A stretch of 64,000 bases of DNA, from contig NZ_PJBE01000012.1 in NCBI RefSeq assembly GCF_002836205.1, positions 372,001 through 436,000 on the forward strand. Direction: 5' to 3'. Positions 18,311 to 26,905 of this stretch are shown in pieces. A program made the translations under genes and the position numbers. Source of the stretch: Shewanella sp. Choline-02u-19. GTDB taxonomy: Bacteria > Pseudomonadota > Gammaproteobacteria > Enterobacterales > Shewanellaceae. The notes beneath the pieces were generated by a model. It saw only the letters and a list, made by a program, of their open reading frames with translations, did not search any database and had not been told where the DNA came from. Every line of letters starts with the position of its first letter. The first letter of the stretch is position 1.

Positions 18311-18889
18311 CTAGTTTTTTACAAGTGCTTCTAAGTCCGCGGGGCGATAGTAAACCGATTTTAACACCTTGCCTTGGCGGACAATTTTACCCGCCATATC
18401 GACGTCTTTGGCGCACTTAGCGATAATGAAATTGCCTTTGGTACTGCCAACGATCTCTACACCTTGCTTAGCGTAAAAAGCGATAGTCTCTGTCAGCTCT
18501 TGCTCATTGCGACAGACTTTACTCATGTTGCTTGAATGTACTTCATCCCAACAAGTGATAAAGTCGATTTCACGGTTCTTAGCAACATGTAAAAGCAGGT
18601 CAATCACGTAGCTTATTTCAACATGGTCAGATATTTTTTTAGCGCCTAAGTGCACTAGACGCCCCATCAATACATAGACTGAATCGACAATAGCGTCGGC
18701 TTGTTCAACGCGGCTATCAGCTTCAGCAAGTTCAGTTAACTCTTCAATTGCCAGCGAAGTGTGCAACGTATCGGCTTTATCATCTAGCGTTGATTCATCT
18801 TCAATAGGTAGATCAAATGTGGCACGGAATTGGTGAATATCACCATAAAGATGATCGTAGAGAGGCTGGTCTAAAGCAGATAGTTTCAT
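18311..18889 (-). CDS. MazG-like nucleotide pyrophosphohydrolase
   Basis: About 192 residues. The N-terminal and middle part carries the all-alpha NTP-pyrophosphatase pattern: IEELTELAEADSRVEQADAIVDSVYV gives EExxE followed by a later ExxD-like Asp pair that would bind Mg. A C-terminal region (about residues 130-192, with GNFIIAKCAKD and VLKSVYYRPADLEAL) is extra relative to minimal MazG domains. These enzymes usually hydrolyse non-canonical or unwanted NTPs. The frame runs upstream to 18991, but the ATG at 18889 (MKLSALDQPLYDHLYGDI) has AAGGG nine bases ahead and is preferred. The exact substrate is unknown. Confidence 0.75.
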   Translation of the reverse strand: MKLSALDQPLYDHLYGDIHQFRATFDLPIEDESTLDDKADTLHTSLAIEELTELAEADSRVEQADAIVDSVYVLMGRLVHLGAKKISDHVEISYVIDLLLHVAKNREIDFITCWDEVHSSNMSKVCRNEQELTETIAFYAKQGVEIVGSTKGNFIIAKCAKDVDMAGKIVRQGKVLKSVYYRPADLEALVKN

Positions 18890-19021
18890 AAGTAATACCC
18901 TTGGCGCTAATATTAAAAAATTGCCGTCATAGTAAAGAAATGGACCTGAAAATGAAAGGTTGGTAGTGCTGTTGAACGTACTCAAGCGCATTTTGTTATG
19001 TTAGCAGCTTGGATTTACGGG

Positions 19022-19270
19022 TTAACCCCCACTGCCTGAAAACAAAAATGCCATGATGGTACTTAAAATACCCACTTCAACATCTCTATTGCTTGTCTGT
19101 TGGTCATTAATGTTGTGCGCCTCTTGATCTTCTCTAGCCTCGCGAGCATTGTCCGCACCACTGATAAAAGGCTCGGCAACGGATTGAGTTTGTTGCACGC
19201 TGCAGGCAGTTAATGACGACATGAGCAACATAAGAATAATAAACAGGCTTGAAGGTTTAATGTTTATCAT
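19022..19270 (-). CDS. Small putative lipoprotein
   Basis: About 82 residues with a lipoprotein signal: a hydrophobic stretch then SSLTAC, giving lipidation at the Cys. The mature part is acidic and polar (DNAREAREDQEAHN) and ends in a short hydrophobic tail VGILSTIMAFLFSGSGG. It starts two to five bases after the stop of the upstream 90-residue gene, so the two probably form a small operon. No function is recognised. Confidence 0.6.
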   Translation of the reverse strand: MINIKPSSLFIILMLLMSSLTACSVQQTQSVAEPFISGADNAREAREDQEAHNINDQQTSNRDVEVGILSTIMAFLFSGSGG

Positions 19271-19274
19271 CACT

Positions 19275-19547
19275 TTAGACCTCTACTTCTAGGTGGCAAA
19301 GGATTAGAGGATTAAGCTTATGGATGAGTGTTTGCACGGGGTCTGCACTGATATCCAATGCTTGCCAGCCGTCGGTACTCATTATGTCTAGGGCCGTGAT
19401 ACGAACTGACTGCTTACCTGTATCGCTCGACTTGCTTGTCGATACTTCCCCAGAGATCTTGAAAATGCCTTCGGCAGCGGTAATACGACTAATTTTAAAC
19501 ACTTCCATATGCTGACTCGTCTGTGGCATTAAGCGGAACATCACCAT
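19275..19547 (-). CDS. Small hypothetical protein (90 residues)
   Basis: A 90-residue protein with a beta-type pattern (FKISRITAAEGIFKISGEV, SVRITALDIMSTDGWQAL). It has no signal peptide and no motif I recognise. It directly precedes the small lipoprotein gene, which supports both being real. The ribosome site is poor, and the ATG at 19541 is another possible start. Confidence 0.55.
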   Translation of the reverse strand: MVMFRLMPQTSQHMEVFKISRITAAEGIFKISGEVSTSKSSDTGKQSVRITALDIMSTDGWQALDISADPVQTLIHKLNPLILCHLEVEV

Positions 19548-19659
19548 AAAACAATACTAGCGGTAATAAAAGTATTGTTGAACGCGCTCCGTTAAACTAT
19601 CTATCGTTATCTCTTTACATCGATTTTAAAGTGGCATGACAAGTTTTATTTTTAAGCAG

Positions 19660-19691
19660 AAAAAAGCCCTTTTGATAATCATCAAAAGGGC
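19660..19691 (-). terminator. Intrinsic terminator of the leftward heme-maturation operon
   Basis: On the minus strand GCCCTTTTGAT-GATT-ATCAAAAGGGC is followed by a run of T residues. It lies about 46 bp after the stop of the TlpA-like gene. Confidence 0.9.
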
Positions 19692-19737
19692 AGCGCGATA
19701 ATTTAGCTTTGCGCTAGAGTATAGCGAGGATATCTAC

Positions 19738-20361
19738 TTAGCGTTTTGCGTATTTACTGATGAGTTTCTCTAGGTAGGGTTGGACATCTTTATCACTCCA
19801 GTCGAGGTAGCCACGCAGAAATCCAATAAGGTTACCAGAACCGTCAAATACATAAGTGGCCGGTACAACATCGGCTGGCATGACGTTATCGATGTTCATT
19901 TCAGGGTCAAGCCATGTGTGATAGTAACCAAGATCATGACGTGCTAAAAAAGCGGCGACCTTATCGCTTTCTTCATCAATAGAAACCGGCAGTACAACTA
20001 AATTGTTATTGATATTTGCCTGTTTAATGGCTTCCATTTGTGGGATCTCCTTTAAGCAGGGAGCGCACCATGTCGCCCATAGACTCATCAGTATCACTTT
20101 GCCGTCGAACTGCTTTAAATTAATGGAGCCGCCTTCGGTATCGACAAAACTAACATTAGGGACTTGTCTTGCTGAACTCATCTCTATAAAGCGTGACATG
20201 ATCATCGGCTTTTCTATCGGCTGCCCCGTGTTGTAAACTTTTTGAGTGGGGAGTGATGCGTGTGCTGGAAAAACTAGCGTAAAACTAAGTGCTGCGACAG
20301 CTAAGAAAGACGCTATCAACTGCTTAGCATTACAGAGTGGGCGAATAATAAAATTAGTCAT
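19738..20361 (-). CDS. TlpA/DsbE (CcmG)-like thioredoxin of the sir cluster
   Basis: The 207-residue protein has a signal or anchor sequence (about 13-36, ending AHA) and a thioredoxin-like domain with the redox site WATWCAPCLKEIP at about residues 94-106. CcmG/DsbE proteins keep the heme-binding cysteines of apocytochromes reduced. Here it is the third gene of a leftward operon after CcmF-like and CcmH-like genes, overlapping the CcmH-like gene by eight bases. This suggests a dedicated maturation branch for the SirA cytochrome encoded divergently. Membership in the sir set follows from the operon context, and the exact sir letter is not assigned. Confidence 0.88.
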   Translation of the reverse strand: MTNFIIRPLCNAKQLIASFLAVAALSFTLVFPAHASLPTQKVYNTGQPIEKPMIMSRFIEMSSARQVPNVSFVDTEGGSINLKQFDGKVILMSLWATWCAPCLKEIPQMEAIKQANINNNLVVLPVSIDEESDKVAAFLARHDLGYYHTWLDPEMNIDNVMPADVVPATYVFDGSGNLIGFLRGYLDWSDKDVQPYLEKLISKYAKR

Positions 20362-20842
20362 GGGGGGAGTCCTGCGTAAGTTTTTGAGGCTTCAATGTTG
20401 GCTGCACGAAGAAAAATAGGCCTATTATGGCGAGTAGAACCAAAATTATTGGTATAAACCAGAGTATAAAAGTATGACTGCTAAGTGTTGGCATGTAGCG
20501 GATCTTTTCGCCGTAGCGTAGTACCATAAAATCAATAATGGCGGCTTTAGATTGCCCTTCGTCCAACATCAAAAATATCTGTCCTTTAAGCTCACTGGCT
20601 ATTTTGCTTTGTGAATCAAATAAATTTTGATTCACCGCCATCGGACAGCGTAATTCGCGGGCGATTTGAAAGCCAATGTCCCTTTTTTGTTCATGAGTAT
20701 AATGTGTCGGTGCTAAAGTATCTTGGGCCGTAGCTGTGACACAAAACAGCAGTAATAATAAAATCAGTGCAATAGATAGTACGTTTTGTGTGAGCAGCTT
20801 AAAGCGGAGTGCGCCATTCATAATGCCATTATGCCAATTCAT
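20354..20842 (-). CDS. CcmH/NrfF-like protein with an altered cysteine motif
   Basis: The 162-residue protein has a signal or anchor (about 19-40), the three-helix CcmH domain and a C-terminal membrane helix (about 123-146). The usual LRCPxCQN redox motif reads LRCPMAVNQN here: the first Cys (about residue 66) is kept and the second is replaced by Ala. The rest of the domain is well preserved (FDSQSKIASEL, DEGQSKAAIIDFMVLRYG). CcmH works with CcmF in attaching heme to apocytochrome cysteines. The gene overlaps both neighbours (14 bases with the CcmF-like gene), so expression is coupled. GGGG eight bases before the ATG supports this start. Confidence 0.88.
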   Translation of the reverse strand: MNWHNGIMNGALRFKLLTQNVLSIALILLLLLFCVTATAQDTLAPTHYTHEQKRDIGFQIARELRCPMAVNQNLFDSQSKIASELKGQIFLMLDEGQSKAAIIDFMVLRYGEKIRYMPTLSSHTFILWFIPIILVLLAIIGLFFFVQPTLKPQKLTQDSPHD

Positions 20843-22826
20843 TGGAGTGCCCCCGGTACTTTAGTGTTAGCGAAGGTATCGGCGCAACGCTCTTGCTTGT
20901 CGCCAAGACAATGACAAGCCCGCTAAGCATCATGAATAATGCGCCCAACCATATCCAGCTTACTAACGGTTTGTAACTGATCCTGATCAGGTATTCATTG
21001 TCATTGAGCCCGCGCTTATTCGTCAGTTTTTGCCCCATAGAAATATATAAGTCACCTAAGAAGCCGCTATGTATTCCTGCCGCTGACATCTCCATGCCAT
21101 TGGTTTTAAATGTTTGCCTTTGCGGATAGAGGTAAGTCACAAACTGGTTTTGGTTATCCAGCACTCTTATTTGAGCTTGAATGGCGGTGTAGCTGTTACG
21201 TTCAACGGCTTGTGTCTCATCATAAATAAAGCTGTAGCCAGCCAGAGTCTTACCTTGACCAGGCCCCATACGGAGTAGCTCTTCGGACTCAAAGTTAGAC
21301 ACTAACGTCACCCCTAGAATTGATATAGCGACGCCAAGATGAGCAAAACACATCGCGTAAAAGCGCAATGATGAAGAGTCTTTTCCAGTGCCTAACTCAT
21401 CGTCTTTAAAAGCAATTCTCTGAACTAATGCAAGCCCTGTAGCGCTTATAATCCATAGAGAGGAGAACAAACCGAGTAGAAGCCAAAAACTAAATGTGTC
21501 TCTAGTTACCAAGGTGATAATTAGTGCCATTAACATACACACAGCCGCTAATATTAGAGGTGGTCGCATCTTGGCGCTATGCTGCCAGTTTTGCAGTGGT
21601 GCCAAGCCCATCAGTAAAAATATAAGCGCAGCAATTGGGATAAAAATACTGTTGAAATAGGGGGCACCTACAGAGATAGTTTGTCCGGATATAACCTCGA
21701 AAATGAGGGGGTAGCAAGTTCCCAGTAGCACCGAAATAGCAGCAATGACCAGTAACATATTACCGAATAGTATTAGACCTTCTTTAGACAGTAGTGAAAA
21801 TGTCATTGGCGCAGCCTTTATTGACGTTCGCTGAGCAAACAATGCCATCGCAGAGCCAGAAAATACAATGAGTAGTATCAGTATTGATACGCCACGGGTG
21901 GGATCTGACGCAAAGGCATGCACCGATTGGACCACCCCAGAACGTACTAAGAAGCTTCCGAGTAGGCTTAAAGAAAAGGCCATAATGGCCAAGAAAATAC
22001 TACAAGAACCTAATATGCCTCGTTTCGCAGTGAGTAATATGGAGTGAACCATTGCAGTTGAAACTAACCACGGGATAAACGAGGCATTCTCTACAGGGTC
22101 CCAAAACCACCAACCACCCCAGCCAAGTTCGTTATAGGCCCACCATGAGCCAAATGCATTACCTCCGGTTAAAAAGACCCAAGCCAAAATGGCCCATGGT
22201 TGAAGGTAGCGAGCATATTGTTGGCTTAACCCACCAGATAGCAATGCAGCAACGGCACCAGCGAAACAGATAGTTAGCCCAACGTAGCCGAGAAAAAGTA
22301 GTGGAGGATGAATTACCAGCCCAATGTCTTGCAGAATGGGGTTGAGATCTCTGCCTTCAATTGGGATACCGGGTAATAGTCGCGTGAAGGGGCTAGAGGT
22401 AAACAGTAGAAAAAGACAAAACCCTAATATGAGTAATGCGGCGACTGCTACAAGCTTTTGATGGAAATATTGATCAGTGGCTGGAGCACGATTAATGATA
22501 AAAGTTGCCCAAATTGCAATGGCGACGACCCAAAATAACATTGAGCCTTCATGGGAGCCCCACACCGCAGCGACTTTATATAAGGTGGCTAACTGTGTAT
22601 TCGAGTTATTAGCAACGTAGGCGACAGAAAAATCATTAACTAAGAAGCAATAAGCCAGAGATAGTATTGACGATATCAGCGTTAAACACATCAGTGTTGT
22701 TAATGGTTTTGTATAGCTGAGTAAATATTCACTGTTTAGCTTAATACCCATAATCGTTATAAATGATAATATAAACGATAAAGTAGAAGATACTATAAGC
22801 AATGTTAAACCTATCTCCGGAATCAT
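20829..22826 (-). CDS. CcmF/NrfE-like heme lyase subunit of the sir cluster
   Basis: About 665 residues with many membrane helices. The heme-handling WWD motif is present as GWGGWWFWDPVENASF (about residues 210-230). The N-terminus MIPEIGLTLL matches the MMPEIG start of E. coli CcmF. The frame is open to 22865, but this ATG at 22826 has AGGA about seven bases upstream and is chosen. It heads a three-gene leftward operon (CcmF-, CcmH- and TlpA-like) divergent from sirA. By analogy with NrfEFG it probably attaches a heme at a non-standard site, here the CX15CH motif of SirA. The general ccm genes must lie elsewhere. Confidence 0.93.
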   Translation of the reverse strand: MIPEIGLTLLIVSSTLSFILSFITIMGIKLNSEYLLSYTKPLTTLMCLTLISSILSLAYCFLVNDFSVAYVANNSNTQLATLYKVAAVWGSHEGSMLFWVVAIAIWATFIINRAPATDQYFHQKLVAVAALLILGFCLFLLFTSSPFTRLLPGIPIEGRDLNPILQDIGLVIHPPLLFLGYVGLTICFAGAVAALLSGGLSQQYARYLQPWAILAWVFLTGGNAFGSWWAYNELGWGGWWFWDPVENASFIPWLVSTAMVHSILLTAKRGILGSCSIFLAIMAFSLSLLGSFLVRSGVVQSVHAFASDPTRGVSILILLIVFSGSAMALFAQRTSIKAAPMTFSLLSKEGLILFGNMLLVIAAISVLLGTCYPLIFEVISGQTISVGAPYFNSIFIPIAALIFLLMGLAPLQNWQHSAKMRPPLILAAVCMLMALIITLVTRDTFSFWLLLGLFSSLWIISATGLALVQRIAFKDDELGTGKDSSSLRFYAMCFAHLGVAISILGVTLVSNFESEELLRMGPGQGKTLAGYSFIYDETQAVERNSYTAIQAQIRVLDNQNQFVTYLYPQRQTFKTNGMEMSAAGIHSGFLGDLYISMGQKLTNKRGLNDNEYLIRISYKPLVSWIWLGALFMMLSGLVIVLATSKSVAPIPSLTLKYRGHSNELA

Positions 22827-23028
22827 GATTTTTCCTATGTCTATAATTAATTCAGAGCAATCCATATAAGAATATTATATCGGCTTTACGATAGTTTGGT
22901 ATTTGAGTTAGGTACTGATGTTACCTATGGTTAATTGTTTTTTCACTGCATTTGAAAACAATCTGCGTTTCTTTTTATAAGACTAATTCAGAATGTAGTT
23001 TAATAATGGGATGAAGTTCAAAGTCTAA

Positions 23029-23042
23029 TTGACAATATCCAA
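23029..23042. promoter_or_regulatory. Candidate FNR/EtrA site in the sir divergent region
   Basis: TTGAC-AATA-TCCAA matches the FNR consensus TTGAT-N4-ATCAA at eight of ten positions. It lies in the 619-bp region between the CcmF-like gene and sirA. The rest of this region is AT-rich and has no supported gene. Confidence 0.35.
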
Positions 23043-23199
23043 TTGCTATTATTTTTAATATATAAATGTTGTTTTTGAACTATTTTTAGATCTAAAAATC
23101 ATAAGTTTTACATCTTAATAATCAACGTAATAAAATCGTATGCATCTGTTACTAAAGAAGTATTTAATTTTTAGATTTAATCATAACTAACGCGTTTGT

Positions 23200-23221
23200 T
23201 TATGTGCTCTAGCGCATGTTT
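23200..23221. promoter_or_regulatory. Candidate CRP site upstream of sirA
   Basis: TTATGTGCTCTAGCGCATGTTT matches the 22-bp CRP palindrome well in the core (TGTG, CTAG, GCAT), about 225 bp before the sirA start. CRP control of anaerobic respiration is well known in Shewanella. That this is the sirA site is inference. Confidence 0.45.
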
Positions 23222-23445
23222 TTCCTCGGGTCAATCAGGAGAATAGCGGTTGCTCAGTTGTTTAAGTCGTTCGGTGAACGGTTAGGTTTTGTAAAAAACA
23301 TTTTAATGTAGGTATAGATGTCGACTGCGATAAATAACTAAACGGTGATGTTATTTCTTCTTTCGATAAATCCAAATTCTAATGTGATGCGTTAAAGATA
23401 AGATGAGAGTTTAAAAATAAAACTGATAATAAGTAGGAGTGAATG

Positions 23446-25479
23446 ATGAGACGATGGAAGCACAAGGTAGCATTAAGCATGCTGTTTTGTTTTGGTGCCA
23501 TTGCTAATGTTAATGCCAGTGGTGGTAAATACAACAGCGTACCTGAAATGGGTAAAACAGCTAAAGAAGCTATTGCCAATTACAAAGGTACTGAACGTAT
23601 TAATGGCGTGAAAACGCTACAAGATTATATTGTTCAAGAAGAAGAATTATTCGATTTCTTGTTCGAAAATCATCCTCTATTTAAATATCAAGAGTCAGGT
23701 AACTTAGTGGGTGATTACCACATCAGTGATCGTGGCGAAGAGTATTTAGATACTGGACACAGCCCTGATTACAGCTCAATTGATGGTAAGCCTCGTGCTG
23801 TACAGTACCGTTTAGGTGCGAAATCTATTTTGGATTATCCAAACAATTTTGTTGGTCCAGAAAAGTGCGCTGAGTGTCATGCTACTCAATATGAGAAGTG
23901 GCAGCGTTCGCGTCATGCCCAATCAGTTCGTTTTCCTGGTGAACACCCAGAAGTGGATAACGATCTGAAAAAACCAATGTATGGCACTAAAGACACCTCT
24001 ATCTTGGCTGACGGTATTACCCCTGACATGATCTACGCCACTATTGGTACTCCTCGTACTAAATACGGTTACATTGATGCTTGGTTAGTCCGTGGTACTT
24101 ACCATATCGAAGGCGGTTTGCTGCGCGACGGTACCGGTAAAATGGTTGCTGGTGCTAACCAGTTTTCACGTGGGTGGGCTGAGTGGCTTACCGATGATAT
24201 GGCTAAAAAAATTAATGCTGTTATTCCTGAATTCCCGACAACGTTAGAAGAGTTTGGTGGTTCAGGATCGCATCAGAAAGGCATGAGCTCATACGGTGCT
24301 AAATACCGTAAAGAGATGTTGTTCCAACCTGCAAGTTCATATTGTGAAATTTGTCACTCTTTCAAATTTGATTTCCAAAATCAACAAGAGTTCTTCGATG
24401 CCTTAGGTGATCCTAAGAAACTACAAGAACATACCATCAGTAAGGGTATTGCTTGTGAAGAGTGTCATGGCGCTGGCGGTCATTTAGATGGTGGTACGGG
24501 TGGCATGCAGTCTAACTGTGAACGTTGTCATCAACGCTTCCAGTACAACCCTGCACTTATGGACACACCGGAAGCACAAGAGAAAGGTGAGTATGCCTTT
24601 GGTGTGAAGATGAAGTCTCTTTGTCCATCTTGTGGTACTGAAGGTTCACAAATGTATGGCTCTGCGCATTATGAGAAAGGCATGCGCTGTACTACTTGTC
24701 ACGATCCACATGAAGTGACTGACGGCACTTGGATGTCTGGCATCACCAAGCCAAAGCTAAAGAAAGACTGTAAGGATTGCCACGAAGCACAAACTTTGAT
24801 TGCTGAAAATACAGATACTCATAGCAAGCAAACATGTCAAAGCTGTCATATGCCAAATATGGGTAGCTGTGAAAACTTTAAAGCAATGCAGTTCCCTGAC
24901 CAAGCGGGCTTCGACGCGGTTCGTAAGTCTCACATGTGGAAAATTGATGTTAACCCAACACGTAAAACTTTGAACCCACCTGAAGGCGAGCCTCGTACTC
25001 AAGGGCCAAAAGCTGGCAAAGGTTGGACGGTTGCTAAGAACGAAGAAGGTCGCTCATATCTCGATTTGATGTGGTCTTGCGCTCGTACCTCAATTTCTGA
25101 CCACGATGTGGTAGATAACAAAGGTTGTCACAGCCAGTTCCAATCAGAGCTTGAAACCGGTCTGCATTATGAAGACCAGATGGAGATCTATGGCGAAGTC
25201 ATGAAGATGCAGACTCCCGTCAAAGAGGTTCACGCCAAAGTTGAGCAAGCACTCGAGCGAATCGATCAGCTACTCGAAGTCACCAAGCTATCAACCGAAG
25301 ATAAGACACAAGTGCTTATGTTGGCTGAAAAAGCGAAAGAAACTGTTGATCTGATTAAGAAAGATGGTTCTTGGGGTGTACATGGTTTCCGTTATAGCCA
25401 GAAACGTCTAGATGCAGCGCTGACTTATGTCACTCAAGCGCAAAACATCCTTGACGGAACAGGTTACGCTGCGAAGTAA
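23446..25479 (+). CDS. sirA: Octaheme dissimilatory sulfite reductase SirA (MccA family)
   Basis: About 677 residues with a Sec signal ([14 protein letters not shown]... ending NVNA). Seven CXXCH motifs are visible (CAECH, CEICH, CEECH, CERCH, CTTCH, CKDCH, CQSCH), plus one CX15CH motif running from [10 protein letters not shown] to KGCH near residue 545-562, the mark of SirA/MccA. It is the periplasmic terminal reductase that turns sulfite into sulfide. Non-heme cysteines sit in CPSCG (about 393 and 396) and in GSCENF (about 475); the Wolinella enzyme holds Cu(I) at its active-site heme by two cysteines, and these are the candidates here. TAGGAG precedes the start; an ATG at 23443 is also in frame. 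Confidence 0.97.
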   Translation: MRRWKHKVALSMLFCFGAIANVNASGGKYNSVPEMGKTAKEAIANYKGTERINGVKTLQDYIVQEEELFDFLFENHPLFKYQESGNLVGDYHISDRGEEYLDTGHSPDYSSIDGKPRAVQYRLGAKSILDYPNNFVGPEKCAECHATQYEKWQRSRHAQSVRFPGEHPEVDNDLKKPMYGTKDTSILADGITPDMIYATIGTPRTKYGYIDAWLVRGTYHIEGGLLRDGTGKMVAGANQFSRGWAEWLTDDMAKKINAVIPEFPTTLEEFGGSGSHQKGMSSYGAKYRKEMLFQPASSYCEICHSFKFDFQNQQEFFDALGDPKKLQEHTISKGIACEECHGAGGHLDGGTGGMQSNCERCHQRFQYNPALMDTPEAQEKGEYAFGVKMKSLCPSCGTEGSQMYGSAHYEKGMRCTTCHDPHEVTDGTWMSGITKPKLKKDCKDCHEAQTLIAENTDTHSKQTCQSCHMPNMGSCENFKAMQFPDQAGFDAVRKSHMWKIDVNPTRKTLNPPEGEPRTQGPKAGKGWTVAKNEEGRSYLDLMWSCARTSISDHDVVDNKGCHSQFQSELETGLHYEDQMEIYGEVMKMQTPVKEVHAKVEQALERIDQLLEVTKLSTEDKTQVLMLAEKAKETVDLIKKDGSWGVHGFRYSQKRLDAALTYVTQAQNILDGTGYAAK

Positions 25480-25496
25480 GCAGCTTAATCGTTAAC

Positions 25497-25536
25497 TATC
25501 TCGGCACCCGAATAAGTCATAAACGGTGTCGAGATA
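25497..25536 (+). other. 12-bp stem-loop between sirA and the next gene
   Basis: TATCTCGGCACC (25497-25508) pairs with GGTGTCGAGATA (25525-25536) with a single G-T pair and a 16-nt loop. There is no T run and the next gene follows 14 bases later, so it is more likely an mRNA 3'-end protector or partial terminator than a full stop. It could set sirA mRNA above that of the downstream genes. Confidence 0.7.
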
Positions 25537-25550
25537 TAAGAGGGAAGATT

Positions 25551-25979
25551 ATGAAAAGAGTACTTGGTCAAATGCTAGTAACACTGACTTTACTCGTTAG
25601 TTCGGCAAGCTGTATAGCGGGTGGTGGCTCAGAGATGGCCTTAGCTCCGCATTACGAGCACCAACTCAATACCATCACCATGATGGAAGTGGATGGCTTA
25701 GTGGGTAAAGAGGGCGTTTACTTTTTTGATGTCAACACGTTGGAGCTGTGGGCTGAGGGATTTATACCAGGTGCTATTTACTTCAATGTTAAAGATTGGA
25801 AAACGCTTCTACCCGCAAAAAAAGACACCCAGATGGTGTTCTATTGTGCGAATAGGCTTTGCAATGCGAGTGAAATTGCCGCCAGAGCAGCAATGAAGTT
25901 GGGCTACACCGATGTTAGACAAATGCCAGAAGGGATTTATGGCTGGCGCTTATCAAACCGGGTGACTGAAAAACCATAA
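25551..25979 (+). CDS. Exported rhodanese-like protein in the sir operon
   Basis: The 142-residue protein has a signal sequence (about 1-24) and one rhodanese-like domain. The active-site loop reads FYCANRLCNASEIAA, with the expected Cys and a second Cys five residues later; GAIYFNVKDW and GYTDVRQMPEGIYGW are the usual flanking strands. Periplasmic single-domain rhodaneses carry persulfide sulfur or sometimes only bind thiols or metals. In this operon, a role in handling sulfide or sulfur from sulfite reduction, or in protecting or loading SirA, is inference. AGAGGGAAG precedes the ATG. Confidence 0.85.
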   Translation: MKRVLGQMLVTLTLLVSSASCIAGGGSEMALAPHYEHQLNTITMMEVDGLVGKEGVYFFDVNTLELWAEGFIPGAIYFNVKDWKTLLPAKKDTQMVFYCANRLCNASEIAARAAMKLGYTDVRQMPEGIYGWRLSNRVTEKP

Positions 25980-26067
25980 TAGATCAATCCAGTGATGAAT
26001 GACTACACAGATGGAACTGCTGTAATCAATTTAATGAATGACGACCTTATTAAAAGAGATGATGAAC

Positions 26068-26859
26068 ATGAAAACATTTGTAAAAACGTCTTTAGCTGTT
26101 GTGACGGGACTTTCGCTATTTATTTCCGCTAACAGCATGGCAAACACAGACCTGACTAGCGACGTACAGAAAGAGTCATATAGTATCGGCGCCTCAATCG
26201 GTAAATACCTCTCTAGCCAGATTTTCGCTCAAACAGAGTTGGGTGCAGAGGTTAATGTTGAACTGGTTATTGAGGGTGTCGTGGATGCACTGAAGAATAA
26301 TCCACAATTCTCAGATGAAGAGATCCTCACCTATTTAAATCAGCGCTCAGTGCAACTCAATAGTGCTAAAGAGGCGGCTGAAGAGCGAATAGCTCAACAA
26401 AATATTACAGCCGGAAGTACCTTCCTAGCCAATAACAAAAAGCTGCCCGGCGTCAGTGTGACCGATTCGGGTTTGCAATACGAAGTGATATCAGAGGGTG
26501 AAGGACGTAAACCAGGCCCTGAAGATGTGGTCACTGTGCACTATAAAGGCTACTTGGTTGATGGTACTGAATTCGACAATTCCTACGATCGTGATGAACC
26601 TAATCGTTTTGCTTTAATGAGTGTCATTGAGGGTTGGCAAGAAGGGATCCCTCTAATGACAGAAGGTTCTACCTACAAGTTTTCAATTCCATCTGAGCTT
26701 GCCTATGGTCAAAAGCAGGTCGGTATCATTCCGCCAAGTTCAACGTTGGTGTTTGAAGTTGAACTCGTCAAAGTTGAAGCCCCAGGCGAAAACTCCCACG
26801 GTATGGGACTTAGCGGCATGGGAATGGGTGGCATGATGGGAATGGACAAAGCGCACTAG
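26068..26859 (+). CDS. sirB: Periplasmic FKBP-type peptidyl-prolyl isomerase with Met/His-rich tail
   Basis: About 263 residues: a signal peptide (MKTFVKTSLAVVTGLSLF... ending SMA), an FkpA/Mip-like N-terminal dimerisation region (about 20-120) and an FKBP domain (about 130-235) with VTVHYKGYLVDGTEFDNSYDR, IEGWQEGIPLM and ELAYG. A peptidyl-prolyl isomerase gene next to the sulfite reductase is also found in the Wolinella mcc cluster. Unusually, the end is a low-complexity tail, SHGMGLSGMGMGGMMGM then DKAH, rich in Met and ending in His. That could bind Cu(I), which fits a copper-containing SirA. The frame opens at 26038; the ATG at 26068 has a ribosome site and a proper signal peptide. Confidence 0.9.
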   Translation: MKTFVKTSLAVVTGLSLFISANSMANTDLTSDVQKESYSIGASIGKYLSSQIFAQTELGAEVNVELVIEGVVDALKNNPQFSDEEILTYLNQRSVQLNSAKEAAEERIAQQNITAGSTFLANNKKLPGVSVTDSGLQYEVISEGEGRKPGPEDVVTVHYKGYLVDGTEFDNSYDRDEPNRFALMSVIEGWQEGIPLMTEGSTYKFSIPSELAYGQKQVGIIPPSSTLVFEVELVKVEAPGENSHGMGLSGMGMGGMMGMDKAH

Positions 26860-26905
26860 TACGTTAAGTGCCTGAGTCGTTATCTAACTAAATTAGAGAG
26901 TCACT

